From positions 2,489,547-2,553,546 of the forward strand of contig CP003940.1 of NCBI GenBank assembly GCA_000317655.1: a stretch of 64,000 nucleotides of DNA, given 5' to 3'. The notes below the pieces were generated by a model. It was given only the letters and a program-made list of their open reading frames with translations, did not search any database and was not told the DNA's origin. The translations under genes and the position numbers were made by a program. Shown here one piece after another: positions 38,239 to 45,951 of this stretch; position 1 is the stretch's first letter, and each line of letters starts with the position of its first letter. Origin of the DNA: Cyanobacterium stanieri PCC 7202 (GTDB lineage Bacteria > Cyanobacteriota > Cyanobacteriia > Cyanobacteriales > Cyanobacteriaceae).

Positions 38239-38925
38239 ATGAATTCACCTATTCAAGCAGTACAAGCACCCTATCGAGGTGATGCTTATTATCGTACTCC
38301 TCCCCCCGATTTACCTTCCTTATTATTGAAGGAAAGAATCGTTTACTTGGGTTTGCCCCTTGTCTCCCCTGATGAATATAAAGATCAAATTGGGATTGAT
38401 GTTACGGAGTTAATTATTGCTCAATTGTTATTTTTGCAATTTGATGATCCTGATAAACCCATTTATCTATATATTAATTCTACAGGAACATCATGGTATG
38501 GTGGAGAATCCATCGGCTTTGAAACCGAGGCTTTTGCTATTTGTGACACCATTAACTATATTAAACCCCCTGTTCATACTATCTGTTTGGGTCAAGCCAT
38601 GGGAACGGCGGCAATGATTTTAGCCTCTGGCACCAAAGGATGTCGGGCGAGTCTACCCAATGCTACCATTATTTTACACCAGTCTCGCCAAGGCGCCCAA
38701 GGTCAGGCTACTGATATTCAGATTAGGGCGAGGGAGGTAATTGTTAATAAAAAAGCCATGATGAATATTTTGGCAGAAAAAACAGGGCAACCCGTGGAGA
38801 AAATCGAAAAAGATACTGATCGTATGTTCTATATGAACCCTCAACAGGCAAAAGAGTATGGTTTAATCGATCGCATCTTAGAAAGTAGTAAAGAGTTACC
38901 ATCTCCTGCCCTAACTACCATTTAA
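38239..38925 (+). CDS. clpR: ClpR, inactive ClpP-like subunit
   Basis: 228 aa, ClpP fold without a complete active site: where ClpP has GxASSMGA-type serine context, this reads LGQAMGTAAMILASG with no serine at the nucleophile position; the histidine is kept (IILHQS), and the catalytic Asp position reads DRMFYM. In cyanobacteria ClpR forms mixed rings with ClpP3. The ATG at 38239 gives MNSPIQAVQAPYRGDAYYRT, typical for the family; a GTG at 38224 is possible. clpP3 follows 131 bp downstream, the usual pairing. Confidence 0.92.
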   Translation: MNSPIQAVQAPYRGDAYYRTPPPDLPSLLLKERIVYLGLPLVSPDEYKDQIGIDVTELIIAQLLFLQFDDPDKPIYLYINSTGTSWYGGESIGFETEAFAICDTINYIKPPVHTICLGQAMGTAAMILASGTKGCRASLPNATIILHQSRQGAQGQATDIQIRAREVIVNKKAMMNILAEKTGQPVEKIEKDTDRMFYMNPQQAKEYGLIDRILESSKELPSPALTTI

Positions 38926-39056
38926 GCATCAAATTAAGGGGCGATCGTCTTCTAGGGGAATAAAAACCGCTTAAGCCCTGTAGGATTATAGATCCAGATA
39001 GCCCCTAAACCAATAACAATAGACTAGAATAATAAATAAGATTAAGAGGAAAAAAT

Positions 39057-39656
39057 ATGCCCATTGGAGTACCTAGAGTTCCCTATCAAATGCCCGGACA
39101 ACCTTACAGCGACTGGGTAAATATATATGATCGCCTTTATCGTGAGCGTATTATTTTCCTTGGTAGAGGCGTAAACGATAGTTTAGCAAACCAAATTATC
39201 GCCGTCATGTTGTATCTTGACTCCGAAGACAACAACAAACCTATCTATTTATACATAAATTCCCCCGGTGGTTCAGTCACCGCAGGTATGGCAATTTATG
39301 ACACCATGCAACATATCAAATCAGAAGTGGTCACCATCTGTGTCGGTTTAGCCGCCTCCATGGGAGCATTTTTACTCGCCGCAGGTACCAAAGGAAAAAG
39401 ACTCGCCCTCCCCCACTCGAGAATCATGATTCACCAACCCCTAGGAGGTATTCAAGGGCGCCGTCAAGCCACCGACATCGAAATTGAAGCAAAGGAAATC
39501 CTACGCATCAAAAATGACCTTAACCGTATTATGGCATTCCATACAGGTCAAACTATCGAAAAAATCGAAAAAGATACTGATAGAGACTACTTCATGTCTG
39601 CACAAGAAGCCCTAGAATACGGCTTGATTGACAAAGTCATCGAAGAAAGAACCTAA
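39057..39656 (+). CDS. clpP3: ATP-dependent Clp protease proteolytic subunit ClpP3
   Basis: 199 aa with a complete catalytic triad: Ser in [12 protein letters not shown], His in [10 protein letters not shown], and Asp in TDRDYFMS. It forms the ClpP3/R core that works with ClpC, the essential protease in several cyanobacteria (family knowledge). The assignment as P3 rests on the clpR neighbour. A ribosome binding site AAGAGGA lies before the ATG at 39057. A hairpin terminator follows. Confidence 0.93.
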   Translation: MPIGVPRVPYQMPGQPYSDWVNIYDRLYRERIIFLGRGVNDSLANQIIAVMLYLDSEDNNKPIYLYINSPGGSVTAGMAIYDTMQHIKSEVVTICVGLAASMGAFLLAAGTKGKRLALPHSRIMIHQPLGGIQGRRQATDIEIEAKEILRIKNDLNRIMAFHTGQTIEKIEKDTDRDYFMSAQEALEYGLIDKVIEERT

Positions 39657-39731
39657 ACCCCAGTACATTTGTACATTGACAAATTCCCAAAGCATCAATT
39701 ACACTAAGGTTGTGTGGGGAGAGAATAAGAT

Positions 39732-39782
39732 GGAGAATCGAGACGAAACAAGGTAAGTCGCCGATTCTCTTTCTCCTTTTTT
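39732..39782 (+). terminator. Probable terminator after clpP3
   Basis: GAGAATCG (39733-39740) pairs with CGATTCTC (39762-39769) around a 21-nt loop and is followed by TTTCTCCTTTTTT. The loop is long for a terminator, so this could also be part of a small RNA. Confidence 0.55.
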
Positions 39783-39786
39783 AGGC

Positions 39787-39813
39787 AAAAAAAAATCCCC
39801 CAAAATATTTGGG
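39787..39813 (-). terminator. Terminator of the RRM protein gene
   Basis: On the minus strand CTCCCAAATATTTTGGGGGA forms a CCCAAA/TTTGGG hairpin followed by nine T. It lies about 28 bp after the RRM gene stop. Confidence 0.85.
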
Positions 39814-39840
39814 AGACATTTGCCAAACGAAAAATCCTGA

Positions 39841-40356
39841 TTAATTGCTGGTTTGAGAAGCGAACATTTCTTTCAACTTGCTTAACTCATCAGCCCAACG
39901 AGGATCAGGTTGTGCAGAATCCGCCGCAGAAAAAGATCTGGAGGTAGATTTAGAAGAACCTTTACGAGTCTTTTTACCTTTTTTACGTTTGCTAGGTTTT
40001 TCGGTGGTTTTACCGCCTTCGGCAGTAGCTTCATCCCCAGTGGTAACTTCACCGTTTTCCTTATCGCTTTTGTTACGAGGTAAAGCCTTCTCGATGAATA
40101 AAGTAAAATCATTACCTTCCTCATCTTTGAAAGGTTCACCGTTGTAGATTAAAGTTTGATCATTATATTTACTGATAAACTCTTCAGCGGCTTCATCACT
40201 AGGTACAGTTACGAAACCAAATCCACGACACTCATTTTTTTTGCGCTCTTTGATTAGTTTTGTGGTGAAAGGAGTTTCAAACTCACTAAACATTTTTTCT
40301 AAACTTTCTTTTTCTAATTCTGCTTTAGGTAGTTTTACATAAAGACGTACAGACAT
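39841..40356 (-). CDS. RRM-type RNA-binding protein
   Basis: A 171-aa protein with one RRM (about 1-90): RNP2-like VRLYVKLP and RNP1 RGFGFVTVP. The tail is long, charged and low-complexity, with KRKKGKKTRKGSSKSTSRSF and a final PDPRWADELSKLKEMFA helix. Cyanobacterial RRM proteins bind mRNAs, several being cold-induced or involved in localising photosystem mRNAs (family knowledge). GGAGG precedes the ATG at 40356. A terminator-like hairpin lies 84 bp upstream in the leader region. Confidence 0.9.
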   Translation of the reverse strand: MSVRLYVKLPKAELEKESLEKMFSEFETPFTTKLIKERKKNECRGFGFVTVPSDEAAEEFISKYNDQTLIYNGEPFKDEEGNDFTLFIEKALPRNKSDKENGEVTTGDEATAEGGKTTEKPSKRKKGKKTRKGSSKSTSRSFSAADSAQPDPRWADELSKLKEMFASQTSN

Positions 40357-40439
40357 TTTATTTCCTCCAAATATTGGCTATTTACTAAAATTTTCTAACT
40401 ATATAATTATCACCACAGAAAAACCTCAACCCAGACAAC

Positions 40440-40473
40440 AAAAAAGTTAGTAGGCTAAACCAAGCCACTAACT
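40440..40473 (-). terminator. Intrinsic terminator upstream of the RRM gene (attenuator or end of a small RNA)
   Basis: Minus strand: AGTTAGTGGCT-TGGTTT-AGCCTACTAACT, a stem of 7+4 bp with one bulge, followed by T6. It is 84 bp upstream of the RRM start and 316 bp after the J-like/HEXXH gene stop. It may end that gene's long 3' region, end an independent RNA within 40474-40788, or act as a leader attenuator for the RRM gene. The last two would be unusual. Confidence 0.82.
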
Positions 40474-40788
40474 GCTTCTTATCAACTTTCATTTTATGAT
40501 CGGCGGTGTATGCCTTTACAACCATTTTCTACTTTGATACCAATTTTAAATTGAAGAATCTTAAGGAAGTTTTGAATTTGAGTAAGGATAATCTGAGGTT
40601 TTGACTATTTTTTGCTACTTTAAAAACACGACTACAACTACCATAGTACCAGATTGGTAACAAAATGTTAAATCAAGATAAAAATTAAAGTAACTTGATT
40701 TCGATATAAAATTTTGGTTGAGATAGGGAACAGGGAATGGGCAATGGGGAATAGTATTTTTAATTTGGGGAATAGGTCATTGATATTT
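40474..40788. other. Gap with possible small RNA and a heptamer array
   Basis: AT-rich and non-coding. It holds a heptamer array (40726-40753: GGGAACA, GGGAATG, GGCAATG, GGGAATA) and, upstream of the minus-strand terminator, about 200 bp without a gene. No promoter is convincing by eye, although TACTAT near 40640 (minus strand) could serve as a -10 box. Confidence 0.5.
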
Positions 40789-42045
40789 TCATCGAAAAAG
40801 CTGACGTATTTTAACCCATAATTCAGGGCGACTTTTAAATAAATGAAATAGATAAAAACTAATAATCACCACAAGGCAAATATTGCCTAAACTAATATAA
40901 GTGCCGACAATTTGATTGGTACTCCATCCTGCATAATCATTTAAAATATTTAAATCTCCTCCCGAGTCTCCCCTACCTCCCCACAATGTACCCCAAGGGA
41001 TGCTATCTCTGCCGACGTTGATATTATGCCACTTGGTAAAACTACTAAAGAAGGTTATGGCACCGATGGCAACGGCACCGAAACGCCAAAAATCCCAGTA
41101 AAATTTTTCGGGTAAGCGCCAATAAAAGGCGATAATTAAGAGGGTGCTAAGGTAAAATTCCCCACCAATGCCACTAAATGCCATGAGGGTTACATAATCA
41201 GCATAGCTTGTCATCCAGGTAAGAATAAATTGTAAAATCATTAGGATGACGGCGACAATCATGGTGGAGTTTTTCTTTTCTTTCCACCCTGTATAAAAGG
41301 TTAATCCTAGTAAGAAAAGAATGCCAAAGTAAACAAAGTTGGATTTTTCAAGGGCGGTAATGGTAGCCCCAAAGGTAATCATTGCCCTATATCCTGAAAA
41401 CCAAGCAACGGTGGCATGACCAAATTCATGCACCCACATCCCGATAAACCATGTTAGCACTTCGGCGGAACTAAAAGCCAGTGCGATCGCCCCTGCTATG
41501 GGTAATACATAAGTATTTAAAGTTTTTTCTCCTTCCTGCAAAAGAATATAGTCATTAGCATAAACTTGGTTATGCTTATCAGGGGTGAGGTTTATATCTT
41601 CCTGCCAAAAATGAGTTTTTACGGTTTTCAAAGCCGTTACCCTGACGAGGGTATGGTGTAAATTGTCTGCCCCTCTGAGATATTGATAAATCAGATGGAG
41701 AATAGTTGCCTTTTGACGAGGTTTACTACCCCTAATTTTTATCTCCAAATATTCCACCGTAGTATCCACTCGAATCATCAAAGCCATTCCCCGTAACGCC
41801 CTAGCGATACCGTTGGTAATTTCTTGCTCATAGGCTTTTTGTTCTTGGGTAGATTCTTTTTGCTGTTGAGTTTTACGGTGATTCAACAGTGTTTGATAGG
41901 CGGTTTTAATAGTTTCTATCCTTTCCTTTTCCCCCTGCTTGAGACACTCCCCCACTAGGCGAAAATAAGCTCTTTCTATTTCTGCTATTTCCGCCGATTC
42001 ATCTAGTTCTAAAATCTGATAACATTCATTTAGGTTGATGTCCAT
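40789..42045 (-). CDS. J-domain-like / HEXXH membrane protein (putative M50-type metallopeptidase)
   Basis: 418 aa. The N-terminal ~60 residues (CYQILELDESAEIAEIERAY) look like a J-domain but without the HPD motif. A soluble middle (about 80-180) precedes about eight membrane helices. The second predicted helix contains WVHEFGHATVAWFSG, an HEXXH zinc motif at residues 206-210, as in intramembrane M50 proteases. A clear second M50 metal ligand (NxxPxxxxD) is not obvious; NILNDYAGW near 375 is a weak candidate. The start overlaps the ArsC-like gene end by 16 bp. Confidence 0.8.
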   Translation of the reverse strand: MDINLNECYQILELDESAEIAEIERAYFRLVGECLKQGEKERIETIKTAYQTLLNHRKTQQQKESTQEQKAYEQEITNGIARALRGMALMIRVDTTVEYLEIKIRGSKPRQKATILHLIYQYLRGADNLHHTLVRVTALKTVKTHFWQEDINLTPDKHNQVYANDYILLQEGEKTLNTYVLPIAGAIALAFSSAEVLTWFIGMWVHEFGHATVAWFSGYRAMITFGATITALEKSNFVYFGILFLLGLTFYTGWKEKKNSTMIVAVILMILQFILTWMTSYADYVTLMAFSGIGGEFYLSTLLIIAFYWRLPEKFYWDFWRFGAVAIGAITFFSSFTKWHNINVGRDSIPWGTLWGGRGDSGGDLNILNDYAGWSTNQIVGTYISLGNICLVVIISFYLFHLFKSRPELWVKIRQLFR

Positions 42046-42398
42046 GACAATTTTTCTCGTTTAACGGCATCGTTGGCACGAAATCCCACTAAAACTGCCT
42101 CCCCATCTTTGACAAACAAAGGTCTTTTTAATAGCATAGCATCTTCAGAAAAAGCCTCAATCCATTGTTCATCGCTCCATGTCTTTTTCTCCTCCCCCAA
42201 GGCACGGTAAGACATGCCCGAGGTATTACGCATGGATTTACTACCCAAGGATTTTACCCAGTCTGTAATCATTTCTTTGGTGGGTTTATTTTCTTTGGTG
42301 TTGATAAATTCGTAGTTAATATCGTTATCTTCTAACCATTGCATGGCTTTTTTACAAGTGCCACAGTTAGGAATACCATAGACTAAGATTGATTTCAT
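42030..42398 (-). CDS. ArsC/Spx/YffB-family thioredoxin-fold protein
   Basis: A 122-aa protein with the ArsC-family fold: YGIPNCGTCKKAMQWLE carries a CxxC (C13/C16 region) and KRPLFVKDGEAVLVGF the Arg-Pro and GF features. Such proteins are annotated as arsenate reductase-like or Spx-like; no ars genes are nearby, so arsenate as the substrate is not supported. It lies between the aspartoacylase-like gene (2-bp gap) and the HEXXH protein (16-bp overlap), so all three are probably one operon. Confidence 0.88.
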   Translation of the reverse strand: MKSILVYGIPNCGTCKKAMQWLEDNDINYEFINTKENKPTKEMITDWVKSLGSKSMRNTSGMSYRALGEEKKTWSDEQWIEAFSEDAMLLKRPLFVKDGEAVLVGFRANDAVKREKLSWTST

Positions 42399-42400
42399 TT

Positions 42401-43354
42401 TTATATTTCCTCGGCAGAAGCCAAATGAATGATAGCATCCCCCTGATTGACGAGGGGATTTTGTACATGACCAATTACTATACCGTTAAAAGGAGCTTTG
42501 ATGGCAACGCTTTTGTTACCAAAGGGATCAGTAATTTTTCCTAAAACCTGCTTTTTCCTTACCTCTGCCCCCAATTCTGTTTCTAATAAATATATACCGC
42601 TACTCGATGCCCGAATCCATTTCGATTTGTTAACAATGATGGATTTTTGTTCCAAGTCATGGTTATAAATATTGTACATTTTTAGGTAATTCATCACCCG
42701 TAAAATTCCCCTTACCCCCATATCAATGGCTTTACCGTCAAATCTGAGGGCTTCTCCCCCTTCGTACAATAGGATGGGAATACCTTTTTTACTGGCGGCT
42801 TGACGCAAAGAACCGTCTCTCGTGGTAGCATGAATCATTACTGGAGTGTTAAAGGCGATCGCACATTGTCTTGTTTCCTCATCCTCAAGGTTTGCTCGAA
42901 TTTGGGGTAAATTAACACGGTGAATCGCCGCCGTATGTAAATCAATGCCATGGGTACAATTCGCCACCACCTCTCGCATAAAAAGTTCCGCTAAACGAGA
43001 AGCCAACGAACCTGATTCTGAACCGGGAAAAGAACGATTCAAATCCCTTCTATCAGGCAAATAGCGGGATTGTTCAATAAAACCAAACACATTGACAATA
43101 GGCACCGCAATGATACAGCCTTTCAAACGCTGAGGATTGATTAAAGAAACCACACGGCGGATAATCTCCACCCCGTTAATCTCATCCCCGTGAATCGCCG
43201 CACTCAACCATAACCTCGCCCCATCCTCCTTACCATTAATCACCGTCACAGGCAAAGACATCATTGTCTGAGTTGGCAACTTTGCCACGGGAATTTGTAT
43301 CTGCTTCACCTGAGAAGGGGCAATTTCTTCCCCCGCAATGTTTATTTTACTCAC
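42401..43354 (-). CDS. Succinylglutamate desuccinylase / aspartoacylase family protein
   Basis: A 317-aa zinc carboxypeptidase-like hydrolase of the AstE/AspA family. Metal ligands are visible in AAIHGDEINGVEI (H, E; about 53-65) and GIDLHTAAIHR (H; about 138-148). Conserved ILLYEGGEALRFD contains the catalytic Glu. The C-terminal beta-domain (GAEVRKKQVLGKITD, PFNGIVIGH) resembles a biotinyl/lipoyl fold. The substrate (acyl amino acid) is not assignable. First gene of the likely operon with the ArsC-like and HEXXH genes. Confidence 0.88.
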   Translation of the reverse strand: MSKINIAGEEIAPSQVKQIQIPVAKLPTQTMMSLPVTVINGKEDGARLWLSAAIHGDEINGVEIIRRVVSLINPQRLKGCIIAVPIVNVFGFIEQSRYLPDRRDLNRSFPGSESGSLASRLAELFMREVVANCTHGIDLHTAAIHRVNLPQIRANLEDEETRQCAIAFNTPVMIHATTRDGSLRQAASKKGIPILLYEGGEALRFDGKAIDMGVRGILRVMNYLKMYNIYNHDLEQKSIIVNKSKWIRASSSGIYLLETELGAEVRKKQVLGKITDPFGNKSVAIKAPFNGIVIGHVQNPLVNQGDAIIHLASAEEI

Positions 43355-43430
43355 GAAAATAAATGATGTTTAGTAATTTTGAGGTAAGGGGTTTAAACCC
43401 CTTGTTGTCGTGACTTTTTTTGAAAAATTT

Positions 43431-43451
43431 GTAGGGTGGGCATTGCCCACC
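43431..43451. repeat. Palindromic repeat GTAGGGTGGGCATTGCCCACC, copy 3
   Basis: Identical to copy 2 and located in a 134-bp gap, directly after an unrelated palindromic stretch (GGGGTTTAAACCCC at 43389-43402). Confidence 0.78.
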
Positions 43452-43488
43452 ATTAAAGCTAAGGCAACGTAATGATTGGTCAATTTGT

Positions 43489-43869
43489 TTAATCTTGAAT
43501 ATAATCCTCTCCAGTCTTGAGGGCAATTTCTGCCCTTACAAACTCCCTACCCAAATAAGCGGCATGATCAAACATACTAACAGGGGCAGGACTGATTTCC
43601 TCAAAAAGTTTGATACAAATTTCCTTCGCAGTTTTGCCCGTAAATTTTGTCACCGCTTGACGGGGTTTTGCACCCTTACAGGCTATCACTTCCCCCGTAT
43701 CAGGATCAACTGCCAAACCTTGGTCATTAATAGCATTGCTATAATGTTCAGCACAAATTAACTCTTTTTCTCGGTCAATGGAGATGATAAAATATCCTTG
43801 AGGATCTAATTCTATGAAACGATTAGATAATCTATTGTCAGACTCGCTAAATTCCAATAATTTTGTCAT
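43489..43869 (-). CDS. DUF4346 domain protein
   Basis: About 126 aa with FIELDPQGYFIISIDREKEL and AVDPDTGEVIACKGAKPRQA, then HAAYLGREFVRAEIAL. This matches the DUF4346 family, found mainly in cyanobacteria and archaea and sometimes fused to tetrahydromethanopterin methyltransferase-like or dihydropteroate synthase-related domains. Function unknown. ATG at 43869 is preferred to a GTG two codons upstream. It stands alone. Confidence 0.78.
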   Translation of the reverse strand: MTKLLEFSESDNRLSNRFIELDPQGYFIISIDREKELICAEHYSNAINDQGLAVDPDTGEVIACKGAKPRQAVTKFTGKTAKEICIKLFEEISPAPVSMFDHAAYLGREFVRAEIALKTGEDYIQD

Positions 43870-44056
43870 TAACACTTAATTTTCAAAGCTCACAAGTTGT
43901 ATTGACTATTCTTCCATTGTCGATCATTTCTTGATCAATTGTCAATTAGACTACAATTTGTGTAAAAGGCTGTTGCCGTAAATGTTGCTTATTCGCTTTT
44001 ATCTAACCATATAAAAACAGTTTTGTTATTAATTCCTAATTTATTTTGACCAGATA

Positions 44057-44383
44057 ATGATTAATAAAAATCCTGAAGAAAATTTAAATAAATTCTGGTT
44101 ATCTTTATATTTAATGCCTGTAATTGGCGTTATTTTTGCTCTTATAACTGTACTTTTTTCCTCAGAATATAAAACCATCCAAGTAAAGAAAGTAAGCCGT
44201 TTATCTCTCAATTTAGGAGGAGGATGGTTAATAATTTATAGTAGCTTATGGTTAGGAAGTATTGTTAGTAATGACTTATTTTCTCTTCGTTTAATGTATC
44301 TTAATGGGATGTTGACCACAGGTTATTTTTTATTATGTTTGTTTTTTCTCATTAAATTGTGGGCGAGTAAAATTGACCCTTAA
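44057..44383 (+). CDS. Hypothetical membrane protein
   Basis: A 108-aa protein with three hydrophobic helices (about 14-36, 50-68, 80-102). A polar N-terminus (MINKNPEENLNK) would lie in the cytoplasm. I do not recognise a family by name, though the layout is that of several short cyanobacterial membrane proteins. It stands alone, divergent from DUF4346. Confidence 0.65.
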   Translation: MINKNPEENLNKFWLSLYLMPVIGVIFALITVLFSSEYKTIQVKKVSRLSLNLGGGWLIIYSSLWLGSIVSNDLFSLRLMYLNGMLTTGYFLLCLFFLIKLWASKIDP

Positions 44384-44532
44384 ATTTTCTTGAAAAAGCA
44401 CAGAAAATATTATGTTAAAAAAATGGTGCGATCGCCCTTAATACCAAATCCGATTTAGGTAATATACCTATGAAGCAACTTAAAATAGAGATGATTTAGC
44501 CTATCAATCTACCACTATAAACCTTGAAAAAC

Positions 44533-44560
44533 TGTTCCCCGTTCCCTATTCCCTGTTCCC
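44533..44560. repeat. Heptamer tandem repeat, 4 units of YRTTCCC
   Basis: TGTTCCC, CGTTCCC, TATTCCC and TGTTCCC in register, the reverse strand of the GGGAACA-type units found elsewhere. Confidence 0.82.
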
Positions 44561-44614
44561 CGCCCTAATTAGTATATTATTAGAATAGGATTTAGTATAA
44601 TATATATTGTTAAG

Positions 44615-45703
44615 TTATTGAGAAATAATTTTTGACCATAAAGCCCTAGTCCTAGATTGGTCATAAGGATTAAATCTTACAGCCAAATTACAAGCATCTA
44701 AAGCCTCTTTTTTTCTGCCCAATTGATTTAATATCTCTGCTTTTTGAATGGCAGAATAATAATGTTCTTGGAAATTATGGTGATTGTTAGGATGAATACT
44801 CAAGGCTTCGTCAAAAAAATTGAGAGCTTCTTCTAATTTGCCTTGTTTCGATAAAATATCCCCTTTTAATTGACGAACCATAATAGCATCCTTAACTATG
44901 TTAGGTTTTAAAATTAAACAAGAATCACAAGAACTTAACGCCTCAGATAATCTATTTAACGTAAAAAGAGTAATGGCCTTATCCAGATGAATGGCAGGAG
45001 AAAAAGGGTATAGTATTTGTGCTTGATTAAAATAATCCAAGGCATCGATAAATTTACGTTGAGCTCTCAAATCAAGGGCTTTTTTATATAATGAATCGGC
45101 TTTTTCATAATCTAAACTGACTCGCATTGTTTTCCCCTCCAAAACATCTTTTGGAGGAGCTTTTATATCCCCTGAAATCACTTCTTTTAAAGCCTCCAAA
45201 TAAACATAACCATCAACAAAAAACTCAAAATTTTGTGGCTTATTTAACCTTGTCCAGAAGGATTCTGATAATATTAAGTCAACATGATATTTAGTTGTTA
45301 ATCGTGAGCCAAATTCGTTTTGTGCTTTTTCAGAAATCAAATAACTATAATGTATTTTATAACTACTATCTGTTAATAAAGTATCTAAATCTTCCCTCTT
45401 TATAATGTCCAATCTCATGCCATATTCAAAGGGTGGAGCCGAAACAAAAGTGTCTTTAATTAGTGAGTGTAACTCTTCCACAATCAAAACACGATAATTA
45501 GATTCTGAAACATCAACGGCAGTCCAATTAGTAGCATCATTAAGAACACAACCCCACCAATTTCCTTCAAAATCTTGTTTAACCAACCCCTCACATTTTG
45601 ATGTAATATCATCTCTAATTTTCCAAACAAGACCATCATAATATTGAGCTAAACTATTCGCTTTTTCTTGGGTAAGACATTGAGCTAAAAAAATTACTCC
45701 CAC
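44615..45703 (-). CDS. TPR-repeat protein with an unrecognised N-terminal domain
   Basis: A 362-aa protein. The C-terminal half (about 200-355) is three to four tetratricopeptide repeats (ADSLYKKALDLRAQRKFIDA, DKAITLFTLNRLSEAL, LSKQGKLEEALNFFDEALSI). The N-terminal ~190 residues (MGVIFLAQCLTQEKANSL, with CEGL and WWGCVLNDATNW) match no family I know. There is no signal peptide of normal form, although a short hydrophobic start (MGVIFLAQCL) is present. Probably a protein-interaction factor. Confidence 0.82.
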   Translation of the reverse strand: MGVIFLAQCLTQEKANSLAQYYDGLVWKIRDDITSKCEGLVKQDFEGNWWGCVLNDATNWTAVDVSESNYRVLIVEELHSLIKDTFVSAPPFEYGMRLDIIKREDLDTLLTDSSYKIHYSYLISEKAQNEFGSRLTTKYHVDLILSESFWTRLNKPQNFEFFVDGYVYLEALKEVISGDIKAPPKDVLEGKTMRVSLDYEKADSLYKKALDLRAQRKFIDALDYFNQAQILYPFSPAIHLDKAITLFTLNRLSEALSSCDSCLILKPNIVKDAIMVRQLKGDILSKQGKLEEALNFFDEALSIHPNNHHNFQEHYYSAIQKAEILNQLGRKKEALDACNLAVRFNPYDQSRTRALWSKIISQ

Positions 45704-45951
45704 TAGGTTTATCCTCCTTTTTAAAAATCAATTACTTATCATTTACCTTGATAATTTGTAATTAGTGAAAAAGAATTGCTAATATTTATTTTAATCCTCG
45801 ATGTTTCCATACTAACTTATTAATTATAATATCTCTATTTCAACTAATTCAAAATTATATAATCCCTGAAAACAAGTAAAAAATCGTCTTACACCTGATA
45901 ATAGTTGCTATATTAATGGAAAAGAAATAGCTATTATCCTAAAAACAATTT

